This document shows positions 33,646-44,842 of a stretch of 64,000 nt of DNA, piece by piece. Numbering within the stretch: the stretch's first letter is position 1; the number at the start of each line of letters is the position of its first letter. Origin of the DNA: Laguncularia racemosa (Eukaryota > Streptophyta > Magnoliopsida > Myrtales > Combretaceae); contig JBBMOL010000280.1 of assembly GCA_037954665.1 (NCBI GenBank), positions 496,001 to 560,000 on the forward strand, given 5' to 3'. The notes beneath the pieces are model-generated. The model was not told the origin of the DNA, did no database searches, and was given only the letters and a program-made list of their open reading frames with translations. Both the position numbers and the translations under genes were made by a program.

Positions 33646-33740
33646 GATGATGAAAAAAAAAGGAATAGAGAGGAAGGAGATGGACTAATATAGATGAAGG
33701 CTAGGGATTTAAGAAATAGAGTTCCTATTATGATACCATA

Positions 33741-33961
33741 TGAACATGTATGGAATATAAGGATTGTATTTTTCTTGTTCTGTATTGGTACATATATATG
33801 ATTATATAAAATATTAAATCTGATAAGTATCCTAGAGAATAATAAAGAAAAAAAATTAATCGATAGCTCTAATTGATAATTATATATGAGCTATTCTAGA
33901 AAATTAAAAATATAAACAAATCACACTAAATTAGTTTAATTAAATTGTGAATCTCGCAACA
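33741..33961 (-). repeat. Copia 1 5' LTR
   Basis: A 221-bp LTR whose plus-strand ends are tgaacatgta (33741) and ctcgcaaca (33961), i.e. TG...CA on the minus strand. The neighbouring plus-strand tgatacca (33731-33738) is the image of a TGGTATCA primer-binding site, two bases from the LTR. The right flank gcatc (33962-33966) matches uninterrupted RBR sequence at 55612-55616, so it marks the insertion point. The 3' LTR is lost. Confidence 0.8.
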
Positions 33962-34234
33962 GCATCCTAGTCTTAGTCTTGGGCAGAGAATGTTGGTGAC
34001 ATTTTCATGGATTTTTGTAAACAAGTGTTTGTTAATGCAAATGGAACCAAACGAGTGTTGACATTTCTCACTTGCTCTTAACATTTCCTCGATACATTTT
34101 TCTTCAGCACATATTTGACAGGAAATTTCAGATGACCCTCAAACTTCCTGAGAAGATCCGTCTTCTGAAAGATCTTCTGATTCCTCTTCAGAATCCAGTT
34201 CTTTTTTACGCACTGATGGCTTTTGATTTTCCAT
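33962..34234 (-). pseudogene. RBR-type E3 ubiquitin ligase fragment, copy 3 (exon 1 start)
   Basis: The ATG at 34234 starts a frame matching the copy at 55881 (both read MENQ, then KKELxSEEESExLS). A small deletion in the Ser/Glu-rich linker creates an early TGA after about 36 codons. The following sequence still matches the RING coding part until the copia 5' LTR cuts it at 33961. Only the acidic N-terminal region and the first part of the RING remain. It cannot make a ligase. Similarity extends upstream to about 35280 (against 55882-56790), so it is a segmental duplicate. Confidence 0.75.
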
Positions 34235-35426
34235 TGGGGTATTTGCAGTTCCAGGCTGTTCGCCCAATGTGTATACCCTCATTCGCGATCGCCTCAACTT
34301 ATGGTGGTGAAAGGACGTGGCTACGAAATCCTTCTCGTGGAAGTAGCTTTATTTTATTGGTGCAACCCTAATTCCTTCCTCGGGAAGTTGCTGACTTAAA
34401 GTTAAAGTGCTGGTAGCTTTTTGTTCTTGGCTAATTAAATATCTCAATATCTCATTTTACGTACCTATACCTTTTAAATGGAAAAAATACATTAAAAGGA
34501 TTTATTTTATTTTCTTAATTTTAATATTTATGTTTTTAAGGTTTTTATTTTGGAATCTATGTTTTTAAAAATATGCTAAAATAAGATCTTCACTTCTCTT
34601 TGTTACAAAGTCATTAAAGTTAAGTTTTGAAATGGAAAAAAAATTTAAAAATATAGCCTCAAAAATGAAAATACTAAAGGATAACAGAAGATTTAAGTTT
34701 TTCATACTCTTACTTTTCAGGACCTATACTTTTTATCATTTTTATTTTAGTATATACGTTTTTTATTATTTTCTTTTTTCTTTCTTCTTATTAGAACCAA
34801 GTTTTTTACGACACTTACAAGAAAAAATAATTGGAATTCTATTTTGACTCATTTTTGATAGCTTAGGTCCTAAAATAAAAAAAAAAATAAACATATAAAT
34901 CATAAAATAAAAATTTTGAGAAAACTTAAGATTTTTCTAATGTCTCTTTCTCCCTTTAAAACATATGAATATAAACCGTTGGAAGATACACCCACCTTAC
35001 GAGTCCATTAAAAAAAATTTTAATAACAATATAATAACTTCCTTCTCCCTATCCCTACAATTATGGCGTCCATAATCACCCATTCTTGTTGAAACTATTT
35101 TACTTTTATTTTAATTACAAATTTGGGATACTACAGTTCCATTGATGACTTAGAAGTTGTTTGTTTTTTGAGTTATAATAAGTAAAGTTATTTTTTTTTT
35201 CTCATTGATTATAATAGAGGAGGGAGATTCAAACCTAATTTATTCTATAAAGAAATTAGTATCCATACTATTAGTTTACAAAGTTTTTGGCAATAAATTA
35301 CTTTTTTAATACTTGAAAAGATTATGATATTTGACCAATATGTTTAGGAACGTATTTTTTATTATCAGTTTATTTATTTATTTTTTACCAATTCAATTAT
35401 TTATTTATTTATTTTGGAATTAAAGG
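34235..35426. repeat. RBR upstream region, copy 3
   Basis: This stretch matches 55882-56790 with many small indels: near the ATG both have an aaggacgt block, and further up tttgggatacta and gagttataataagtaaagtt occur in both. It is AT-rich and has no gene. It should include the promoter and 5' UTR of the lost RBR copy, but I cannot point to a reliable TATA box. Confidence 0.6.
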
Positions 35427-36127
35427 TATTATTTGGTTGTCAAGATTTTGTGATACTGGATTGGACAAATTTTTTTATCATTCGTTTGGTTTGCATATTT
35501 AGTTTAAGTACTAGACAAAAGAGGTCCTAAAGTACTGGCCAAAATGCTTAAATTTTGTACCATATAAAATAAAGTACAAAAATTAATTTCATAGGACAAA
35601 AAAAAATGTATTTTGAAATCTAAAAAATGTCCCCAATTATTATAATATTGATTAAATTAACATTATAATTATTAAATATTAAGGCAATTTATTGTAATTT
35701 AATATGTATTAATTTTTTATAATATTAATTTAATTAACACTATGGTTATTAAATATAAGACAAATTATTGTAATTTATAATGTAAATGATTAATTTTTTT
35801 AATTACATAGAAAATAAATGATTTACATTTATTATTTTAAATAATTCGTTCAATTATGTGAATTAAATAATCTCTTTAAATTGTTTTTATTTTTACAATA
35901 TTAAAAGTATAATTAAATAACTATAATATTATACAAAAGGTAAAATTATCAAAATACTATATTCAGTGTAGTACTTTACAATACCAAACAATGAAAATCA
36001 CAAAAAATTTTATCTAGTACTAAACATACCAAACATGTTATAAAAAAATTGTTTTGTCTTGTTTTTCTTGTTTTGTATTATTTAATACTCTTTGTACTGT
36101 CTAGTATTAAAAACCAAACATTACTAA
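35427..36127. mobile_element. Possible MITE
   Basis: The region is framed by imperfect terminal inverted repeats: tattatttggttgt at about 35428 and the inverse of ccaaacattac at about 36115-36127. Subterminal repeats of the type gtactagac and accaaac occur inside. It is AT-rich, non-coding and absent from the paralogous region 56790-57000. The boundaries and superfamily are uncertain. Confidence 0.3.
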
Positions 36128-36381
36128 AGTATCGGTAACTTTATCTCGGAAAGAATTAATATTAATACTTTTGTCCTTAGTGCAAATGAGTCAATCTTTT
36201 GTAAATCAAAATTTTTGTTAGGGGGCATTATTGTACTTATATTGTAAATGTACACAACATTATGAATCTCAAATAATTGATTCTTCAATATACACAATTG
36301 CATCTTAATGTTAATTCTCACATCATCTTTAAGGAGTAATAAGTTTAGATATCTATTAATCTAACTCCTCTAAAATGGGCC

Positions 36382-39300
36382 TCTCCTTACCAACCATCCT
36401 TTCCCCCTAAGGTTTAGGTTGAAGAGATGCCGTTTGAGATTAAGTGAGTGGGGTCATGAATCTTTTAAAAACAACATAGTTGAAATAAGGTGTACACAAA
36501 AAGAGTTGGATGAAATTCAAGAAAAAGGAAGCCAAATGAATAGAGAACTTGAGAGATAGTTAATTGACAAGCTTGAGTTACTTTAGAAAAGAAAAGAACT
36601 ATATTGGTAGTAGTGGTCCAAGGTGAGTTGACTAAGAGAAGGTAATAGAAATACAAAATTTTTTCACCAGTCTACTCTCATGCACATATAAAGAAATGAA
36701 ATCCTCAGATTAAAGGACAATGAGGGAGATGGGATTGATAAGTAAGAATCAATTATGAGCATTTTCAATGATTTTTATGTGAATCTTCTCAAATATAAGG
36801 GAAGGAAAAGTTGGGCAAATGTGCTATACATGGTTTCCACACATGTTAGTAACAAGATGAAATATATATTGAGAAACCTAGTCTTGGTCGATGAAATTAG
36901 AAACACAGTCTTCTAGCTTGGGTCATTGAAAGCACTTGTTCCTCACGAACACCTAAGGTTTTTCTACTAGTGATACTAACATGTAGTAGGGGTGAGCATA
37001 CTAGAGGCAATTCAATCCTTTTTCAATTTAGGTAAGCTTCCTCCTAACGTGAATCTCACTGATGTTGTCTTCATTCCTAAGGTAGCATCTCCATAGGAAG
37101 TTAGGCATTTTCACATGATTAGTCTATGTAATTTTTGTTACAAGATCATTTCTAAAGTACTAGTTAATTGATGAAACCTCTTCTTTATCATCTCATTTCC
37201 ATGCCTCAAAGTGCCTTTGTGTCAAGTCGAGTCATGCATGATAACACTATAGTTGTGCATGAGGTATTCCATTTCCTCAAGACCAAGAAACTTAGGAATA
37301 AGAGATACAATGCCTTAAAACTAGCTATGAATAAAGCTTATGATCGAATAAAATGGGATTTTCTTATAGTAGTGCTCTATAAATTTGGTTTCTATAATGT
37401 CTAAATTAATTGAGTAATGGAATGTGCTATGCCAATAACATATAAAATTTTAATCAATGCAAAAGTGGTTAGATAGATGCACCTGATTAAGGAACTTAGA
37501 TAGGGTGACCCATTTTCACCATATCTATTTATCCTAGTTGCTGATGTCTCATCTAGGAACTTAGAGAAAGGTCTTGAAGAGAGGCACCTTTAAGGGATGA
37601 GTATTAGACATTCTTACCCCATTTTGTCCCATCTTTTGTTTGCAGACAATTGCTTATTTTTTGTGGAAGCCACAATTGACAATATTTAGGTCCTAAACAA
37701 TATTTTACAAAATTATTGTAGTGCCTCTAGATAGAAAATCAACTTCCATAAGTCAAGCTTGTTCTTTAGCAGAGATACTCCTCTAGAGAAGATGTTTGAG
37801 ATTAGTGAAGCATTGGGAGTTCCTATTTTAACAAATCTAGGTAAATACTTAGGCTTGCCAACAATTTAGGAGAGGAACAAATCCAAGGCCCTTCATTTTG
37901 TCAAAGATCAAATTAGATTAAAGTTGAAGAGTTGGAAGAGGTGCATACTCTCTAATGTAGGTAGACAAGTACTTATCAAAGCTGTGGTAGGAGCTATCTC
38001 AATGTACCGAATGAGTTATTTTAAGTTTCCTTAGAAGTGGTGAAATGAGGTAAATTCCTTAGGAGCACAATATTGGTGGGTCAAGTGAATGAAGAAAGGA
38101 TGATACATTGGTTGTACTAGGATAAAGTCTCATTGCCAAAGCCAAAAGGGAGTATAGGTTTCAAAGACTTATGTGATTTCAATTCTACACTGCTCATAAA
38201 GCTGGCTTGGAGAGCATACTCAAACTCTAATGCATTATGGGTACGTGTACTCAAGGGTATATATTTTCCAAGCTTCTCTTTCTTTTAGGTAACACGAGGC
38301 GTCAAGTATTCTCCATGGCAGGGACTTTCTACCCTGGGTGGTTTATGGCAATTAGGTAATGGCATATCCATACAAGCAAACAAGTTGAAAGGTTTCAAAC
38401 CAAACTTCAAAACATGTCTAGTCAATCAAAGAGTGCGGGTTGTGGATTCAATTGATGAAGTGTCTAGATCTTGGAGAGCAATTGGATTGCATAAATGGTT
38501 TGATCAACAAATAGACAAAGCTATTCAAGAGATATAATTTTCTTACAAAATGATGCCTGATTGCCTCATTTAGCCACATGAAAGATCTGGAAAGTGTAGT
38601 GTCAGGTCAGCATATAACTTTATTAGATACAAAGCTTTTCAAGCAAATAAGGAAGCTTCTTCCAGCCACCAGATTGATAAAGCAACATGGACTAAGATAT
38701 GGCATTGTCCTTCTTTACCTAAGGTAAAGCATTTTATTTGGAGGATGATGAATAATGCAGTATCAGTTCATTGTACTCTTGTAAAGAGGGGTATTGCTGA
38801 ATCTATGAGATGTAGTTTTTGCTCATGCAATGAGACTATTGAACATGTTCTACTGCGTTGTCCATGGATGAAGTTGTTATGGTTTGTTGCTCTAAGGACT
38901 CGGATTGAAGTTGATAAAAAACAACATTAGATGTATCGATGAATTTGTGCTTAGAGGGGATGGTGAGTAGTAGACATGAGGCTCTCACTTTATAGGCGAA
39001 ATTGTGTCTTGTAATGTAGTATATTTGGAAAGGAAGATGTAAGGTAGTTTTCAGCTCAAAGCAACCGGAAGTTAAAGAAGTGATTTCCTTTTGTCAAAGG
39101 GCTATATTAGAGGTGGAGCTTCTCAGCAAAGAAATGAAGAGTACCGTCTTAACTGATTAGAGAGTTGCGTCCCCAGATCTGCATAGAGTAAACAGCAATA
39201 GTAGCACGAGGTCCGGCGTCAAAATCCAACAACGCCAGGAGCACTCATGCCAATGCAATTGCTCTAGAATCGACAGAACATCTCATATGGAGTCAACTGA
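36382..39300 (+). pseudogene. LINE ORF2 remnant: reverse transcriptase and zf-RVT
   Basis: Before the RT, degraded pieces such as ELDEIQEKGSQMN, EGNRNTKFFHQ and AFNDFYVNL-like sequence belong to the linker between endonuclease and RT. RT motifs follow: ISMPQSAFVSSRVMHDNTIV and NKAYDRIKWDFL (37168-37404), GDPFSPYLFILV, and the active-site region HLLFADNCLFF, where FADD has become FADN. Then come KINFHKSSLFF and KYLGLPT. At 38745-38930 the zinc-binding zf-RVT domain reads MRCSFCSCNETIEHVLLRCP. The enzyme normally primes cDNA at nicked target DNA. Over a dozen stops break it. Confidence 0.82.
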
Positions 39301-39360
39301 TCTACTCGAAACATTTTATATCTAATATCGGTTTTCTTTTGGTAAAAAAAAAAAAAAACT
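36382..39360 (+). mobile_element. L1-type LINE, 5'-truncated
   Basis: A plus-strand non-LTR retrotransposon lacking its endonuclease domain. It ends in a poly(A) run at 39344-39358 and is flanked by a 14-bp near-perfect duplication, ctctaaaatgggcc (36368-36381) and ctctaaaatggccc (39361-39374), one mismatch. It contains RT from about 37160 and a zf-RVT domain near 38750. Many stops and frameshifts show it is dead. Confidence 0.88.
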
Positions 39361-39634
39361 CTCTAAAATGGCCCTTTTAGACGCCATTAATAGGGTGATG
39401 TAAATAAGAGGTAAGCAACATGGGTTTCTATATTCACAGCCTCCGAATTGAACTGCTTTAAAATATTTGTATTTTAGTTTGAATTGTCTTTATTTTTTAA
39501 TTTATTTTTTTCATTTCATTATATCTTTTATTGATATATTTTGATGTAGCTTTCCTTCATTTATTTTTAAATTAGCCCTTTTACTTTACATTCATGCTTT
39601 ATTATAAGATAATTCAACTTCTTTTTACTCATTT

Positions 39635-40225
39635 TGACGTAGCGAGGAAAGCGTAAACCCGAGACCAATTCTAGGATTGGAACTCTAGAAGAAACAAAGA
39701 GGAATCTGAGTTTATTCTTCGATAAATTTCAATTGCGCACAATCTAAAACACAGAGAAACTCGTCTCTAAAAAGTGTGTATTGAATATTGAATAAGGGTT
39801 AACCCTAAAATGACCTAATAACTATTCATACTCTTCAGGAAAACACGTAAAAAAGGAAATAAATATATACACGTGGAAATAAATATAAGTATACACATCT
39901 GTCATCTGGCATGTACACGGCCGTGTATGCAGGTCGTGTAAGTTTTTGGGTGTAGTTCTGACATAATACACGGTCATGTCCTCTGGCCGTGTATGGAGAC
40001 CGTGCATGTTTCTAGGAGAGATTCTGACAGAACACACGGCCGTGCCTCCTAACCGTGTAAGAGGCCGTGTACGTTTCTAGGGATCATCCAGGTATATCAC
40101 ACCGCTGTGCCTTTTGGCCGTGTGTGCAACCGTGTGTGTTTCTGGAAGTTCCCTGACGTTATATACGCTCGTGCTTGTAATAGATACGCCCGTATCAACC
40201 CATGTTAGCTACAATGTCCTCATCA
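39635..40225 (-). repeat. Ty3/gypsy 1 3' LTR
   Basis: A 591-bp LTR from tgacgtagcgagg to gtcctcatca. It matches 44843-45375 but has about 60 extra bases in the repeat region. The middle (39910-40190) holds tandem units of about 64 bp with palindromic acacggccgtgt motifs and variants. The adjacent minus-strand sequence ggtgggagagaa (40226-40237) is the polypurine tract and lies inside the pol coding frame. Confidence 0.9.
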
Positions 40226-40782
40226 TTCTCTCCCACCAATGAAGAACTCGACCCCAAGTTCTCTTCTGGATATAGGGGTTCGTCATCCGTGTAGAATGGG
40301 GATAAGTCAGCTACATTGAAGGTTTTTGAGATTTTCATGCTTTTCAGGAGCCTAACCACATAAGCATTGTCATTGACCTTAGAGACAATATTGTAGGGGC
40401 CATACTTCTTTAGTTGCCACTTGCTATACGTGCCCACGGGAAAGCGTTCCTTCCTTAAGAACACCATCACTTGATCTCCCACCTTGAACAGTTTCTTCTT
40501 CCGATGCTTGTCTGCGGCTTTCTTATACTGCTCATTAACCCTCTCAATTCGCTCTTTCACGTCAGATGCCATAGTGTGGTATTGTTCCGCTAGGTGTTTA
40601 GCAGCAACATTGGTTTCAACACCCTTGGGCAAAGAAGCTAAATCCAAGGCGTGAGAAGGCGCCTTGGTATAGACCACTGAAAAAGGCGATTTCCCAGTAG
40701 TTCTATGGATGGAATTGTTATAAGTAAACTCAGCTTGAGAGAGTGCCAAGTTCCATTGTTTCAGCTTCTCTCTACAAATTCT
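40195..40782 (-). pseudogene. Ty3/gypsy 1 integrase C-terminal part
   Basis: It continues the pol frame after an in-frame TGA (40783-40785), probably a former CGA Arg codon. It contains AEFTYNNSIHRTTGKSPF, GDQVMVFLRKERFPVGTYS, KLKKYG-like sequence and KISKTFNVADLSPFYTDDEP, the usual end of chromovirus-type integrase before the tail. The stop at 40195 lies 30 bases inside the 3' LTR, so coding sequence, polypurine tract and LTR overlap. Confidence 0.88.
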
Positions 40783-41967
40783 TCATATCAAATTTCCAAG
40801 GGTCCTGTTCGTCACCTTTGTCTGCCCATCAGTTTGAGGGTGGGTTGTGTTGCTAAAATTGAGGGAAGAATTAAACATGTACCATAGCGTCCTCCAGAAA
40901 TGGCTGAGAAACCTGGTATCTCTATCAGAAGTGATTGACTTGGGAACCCCGTGCAACCTAACTACCTCCTTAAAGAATAGCTTGGCAACGCCTTGTGCAT
41001 CAGTCGTCTTCTTGCAAGGAATGAAGTGAGCCATCTTGGAGCACTTATCTACAACCACAAAAATAGTGTCAGCACCTCGTTGGGTACGAGGCAAACCTAA
41101 TACGAAGTCCATGGATAGGTCCTCCCAGATATTCTCAGGTACTAGTAGCGGAGTGTACAGCCCAGTATTTTGAGAATGTCCTTTGGATGTCTGATAGATG
41201 TAACACCGTTGCACGATTCGCCTTACATCCCTTCTCAACTGAAGCCAATGGTATCTTGTAGCTATTGCTGCTAGTGTCTTGTCACGCCCCAGATGTCCAG
41301 CTAATCCCCCTCCGTGTAGGTCTCTAATCAATTTCTCCCTCAAGGAGGATTCAGGGATACAAAGTTGGTTACCCCTCATTAAACAACCTTCCAGGATGTA
41401 GTAACTGTCATTGGGTTCTTGATTGGTACATTTTCTCCATATAGCTCCGAAATCCGCGTCTTCTTCATACAATTCCTTCAACTGTTCAAAGCTTACTACT
41501 TCAGCCCTCATGGTGACTAACAAATCTGTCCTTCTACTTAATGCGTCTGCCACCTTGTTCTGGACCGCGGATTTATGCATCAGGCGAAATGGAAATTTTT
41601 GCAGAAACTGTATCCATCTGGCATGCATATCTTTGCAGATGCGGGTCTGATTAGTTAGGTGTTTCAAGGCGACACAATCAGAGTATAGGATAAACTCTTT
41701 TCCAACCAAGTAGTGCTCCCACATCCTTAGAGCTCTAACCATAGAATAGAATTCTTTATCATAAGTGGACCAGTTTCTCCTGGCTTCATAGAGCTTCTCA
41801 CTATGGAAGGCCACAGGTCTCTTTTCCTAAGATAGCACAGCGCCAATACTCACACCACTAGCATCACAGTCGACCTCGAATAGTTTGTCAAAGTCCGGTA
41901 AGGCCAACACCGGCGTACTGCATAATCTCTCTTTGAGCATCGCAAATCCCGACTCAGCTTCCCCATC
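40783..41967 (-). pseudogene. Ty3/gypsy 1 RNase H and integrase core
   Basis: The same frame as the RT. RNase H starts with FEVDCDASGVSIGAVLS, is broken by TAG at 41827-41829 (SQEK expected) and resumes with AFHSEKLYEARRNWSTYDKE and LYSDCVALKHL. The integrase zinc finger shows DLHGGGLAGHLGRDKT ... RCYIC. The core has SMDFVLGLPRTQRGAD, ITSDRDTRF and HPQTDGQT, so the D,D,E triad is in place. It ends at TGA 40783-40785. The stop at 41968 separates it from the RT. Confidence 0.9.
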
Positions 41968-42969
41968 CTAATGAAACTTCCCTTTCTTCAGGCACTTAGT
42001 CAATGGGGCAGCAACCGTACTAAAATGCCGTATGAAACGCCTATAGAATCTTGCTAACCCTAGAAAGCTTCTCAACTCGGTGATGGTTATGGGAGTAGGC
42101 CAATCTCTAATGGCCCTTACCTTATCCTCATCCACTGTGATACCCTCACCACTCACTACAAAACCTAAGAACAACAATTTTTGTGACATAAATATGCACT
42201 TTTTGAGATTAGCGTAGAGCTTATTCTCTTTCAGCACAGTCAATACATTCTTCAAGTGCACTAGATGCTCATCCTTAGTCTTGCTATATATCAGGATATC
42301 ATCAAAGTATACTACTACAAACCACCCTATGAATGGTTTAAGTACCTGATTCATCACGCGCATGAAGGTACTAGGTGCATTGCTGAGGCCGAATGGCATA
42401 ACCAACCATTCTTACAACCCTTCCTTTGTCTTGAAGGCGGTCTTCCATTCATCCTCCGGTCTGACCTGAATCTGATGATACCCACTTCTAAGATCAACTT
42501 TTGAGAAGATTACCGCCCCACTCAGCCTGTCCAACATATCTTCAATGCGAGGAATTGGGAATTTATACCCAATTGTGATCTTGTTGATTGCACGGTTGTC
42601 TACACATATCCTCCAACTCCCATACTTCTTGGGCGTCAATAGCGCTGGGACGGCACATGGACTCATGCTATCCCTGATGAATCCTTTGTCTAGCAATTCC
42701 TGGACTTTCTCTTGTAGGACCTCCGTCTCTTTGGGGCTCATCCAATAGTAAGGGAGGTTAGGAAGGCTAGTTCCAGGCACCAAGTCGATGTGGTGCTGGA
42801 TGTCTTGCAATGGAGGCAACCCTTCTGGTAAGTCTTCCGACACTACCTCTTTAAACTCTTCTAATACCCCTTTTACTTCCTCCGGAGCCTTTACACTATC
42901 CATGTTCTCTCCCGCATTCTTCACTGCAAGAGCATGCATTAAACGAGATTCTTTAATATCTTCGGTCAT
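41968..42969 (-). pseudogene. Ty3/gypsy 1 reverse transcriptase
   Basis: The frame begins around 42969 and contains EDLPEGLPPLQDIQHHIDLV, the start of the RT. RT blocks follow: AVPALLTPKKYGSWRICVDN, FSKVDLRSGYHQIQVRPED, then after TAA 42412-42414 (a former Tyr) VMPFGLSNAPSTFMRVMN and VVYFDDILIYSK with the catalytic YFDD intact. The connection GLARFYRRFIRHFSTVAAPL leads to TAG at 41968. A frameshift at about 42970-42995 separates it from the protease frame. Confidence 0.9.
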
Positions 42970-42992
42970 TTCCTTTTCTGACTGAGTGATCG

Positions 42993-44027
42993 TCAGAAAA
43001 GATTTTCTTCCACCCTTTGGGTTTTAGGTCGCTTATCCGTCAATGACAGCAACGTATATTTCACGCCCTCTTTCTCTAATCTATATTTGTTTTCTTTCCC
43101 AGCATGTTGGGCATCTATGTCAAATTGCCAAGGCCATCCGAATAACAAATGACAAGCATCCATATCGACAATGTCGCAGTATGCTTCATCCCGATACTTG
43201 CTTATTGAAAAGGGAACCCAACACCTCTCCTTCACCTCGATTCGCTCCGTTGCCTTAATCCATCCTATGGTGTAAGGATTCCGATGCTTCTCTATCGATA
43301 GTTGGAGTCGTTTCACAACCTCCTTTCCGATGATGTTCTCGTAGCTCCCACTATCAACAATTAAGTCAAACACTCTCCCACCAATCGTGCACCTAGCATG
43401 AAACAGCTGGTGTCGTTGTGAACTACCTTCCTGTTTCGGTGCTAGCATCATCCTCTTGATTACATAGTTTGGTTCCACCGCATCATCAGCCTCATCATAG
43501 TAATCATCGTCACCATCCGGCTCACAGCACACTTCCTCCTCTTCTTCCCTTTCGACAATGTTTATAGCTCGTCGATTCGGGCATTCATTGGATCAGTGTC
43601 CCGGCAGATTACATCTATAGCATTTTCCCAAAATTGGTTTGGCATATGGATTATTTTTCCTTGGGGTTTCTTTGCTCTCAAGAGGTTTCTTCCCCTCAGC
43701 TTTGTCTTCTTTTCTCTCCATGCTTCCCGCTGGTTTCTCAATGAATCCTCTAGACCTTTCGCCAACCACCCTGCTGCTACTGCCGAGATTATCATAAACA
43801 TAGCTTCTCTTGCCTCCACCTAGCCTTGCACTCTGTTCTTGGATCATCATCTCAGCTCGAAGGGCCAAATTCTTGGCTTCATTGATTGTCCTGAACACTG
43901 TCACCCTTATTTTGTCCTTAATTTGGGGCTTCAACCCATCTACGAATCGTGCCACCTGCTGACCCTCAGTTTCCCTCAGATCATTCCTTTCCGCTAGCCT
44001 CATAAACTCGGCGGTGTACTCATGCAC
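42993..44027 (-). pseudogene. Ty3/gypsy 1 gag C-terminus, zinc knuckle and protease
   Basis: One frame runs through HEYTAEFMRLAERNDLRETE and KPQIKDKIRV of gag, the zinc knuckle CYRCNLPGH, an in-frame TGA (43593-43595, former CGA), SNECP, an acidic linker, and the aspartic protease with LIVDSGSYENIIG (catalytic DSG intact) and HLLFGWPWQFDIDAQHAGKE. It ends at 42993 through a frameshift. The protein would process the polyprotein and bind element RNA. Confidence 0.87.
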
Positions 44028-44815
44028 CGTCCTCTGCCCTTGATGGCATCGTTGGTACCGTTGGAAAAAAGGATTTGCTCATAGTCGAGAGGTAAGAAAT
44101 CCATCTGCAACAGATTCTTCATGTGGTACCATGTTCTTATAGGTTGCCTCCCCTCTCTTTGCCTACGGTTTTGCAAACGATCCCACCATGCAGATGCCCC
44201 TCCTTTCAGCCTACAAGCAACCAGCCTTGCCCTCCTATCCTCAGGTACCTCCATATAGTTAAAGAACCTATCGACTTCTGTAAGCCAGTCCAAAAAATCT
44301 TTTATATTGAGATTACCATTAAAGGATGGAATATCTACCTTGAGACGGAAGTCACCGCCATCGGCATGATCGAAGCCCTGGTGGTTGCGTCGATATCCAC
44401 CACCATATTTCTGGTCAAATCGGTCATCGACCCCGCGGTATCTGCCACCACCAATGCCACCCCTTCTCGGTGGTTGTCCCCTCCTCTGCAGAAATTCACC
44501 CTCTTCCTCAGAGGAACATTTATCAAGCCTTCGGTTCCATTGATTCACGGCAGCAAGTTCATTGATAGGACCACCGCGAGTGACTGTTACTCTTGGTCGA
44601 TTCCCAACAACACCCCTGTTCCCGTTGTGGCCCATCACCATGGCGTCGAAATGCGCAACCAGGTCTTCCAGACGCTGCTCTACGCGCCCAAGTCTCTGTT
44701 CCATGGCTTCGACCACCGTCCTTGGAGCCCATTGATTGACTCCTTGGACTTCCGCATCCCGATCAAGGTCGAGAACGTGACCGCCGTCAATACCATCGTT
44801 AGCCAACATCTCCAT
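44000..44815 (-). pseudogene. Ty3/gypsy 1 gag N-terminal part
   Basis: The ATG at 44815 lies just below the PBS. The region starts with an acidic segment and coiled coil (EAMEQRLGRVEQRLEDLVAH), a Gly/Arg-rich part (RRGGIGGGRYRG), then the gag core SFNGNLNIKDFLDWLTEVDR, CRLKGGASAWWDRLQNRRQR and DFLPLDYEQILF. A frameshift at about 44040-44080 shifts the next part into the frame of 44027. The divergent plus-strand ORF over this region (44123-44845) is an antisense shadow. Confidence 0.87.
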
Positions 44816-44828
44816 AGGAATTTGTCTT

Positions 44829-44840
44829 GCTTTGATACCA
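44829..44840 (-). promoter_or_regulatory. Primer-binding site, Ty3/gypsy 1
   Basis: The plus strand gctttgatacca gives TGGTATCAAAGC on the minus strand, a match to initiator methionine tRNA with one change. It is two bases from the LTR terminus at 44843. Confidence 0.85.
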
Positions 44841-44842
44841 AC

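Larger units (their letters stand above)
29563..33961 (-). mobile_element. Ty1/copia element 1, 3'-truncated and decayed
   Basis: A minus-strand copia element with its 5' LTR at 33741-33961, followed in order by gag, protease, GAG-pre-integrase, integrase, RT and the first part of RNase H. It ends at 29563 inside RNase H (DSDWVGYTTDKHSTSGY), where an NA LTR terminus begins, so the rest of RNase H and the 3' LTR are missing. It inserted into exon 1 of an RBR gene copy. Numerous stops and frameshifts show it is older than the copia at 48278. Confidence 0.85.
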
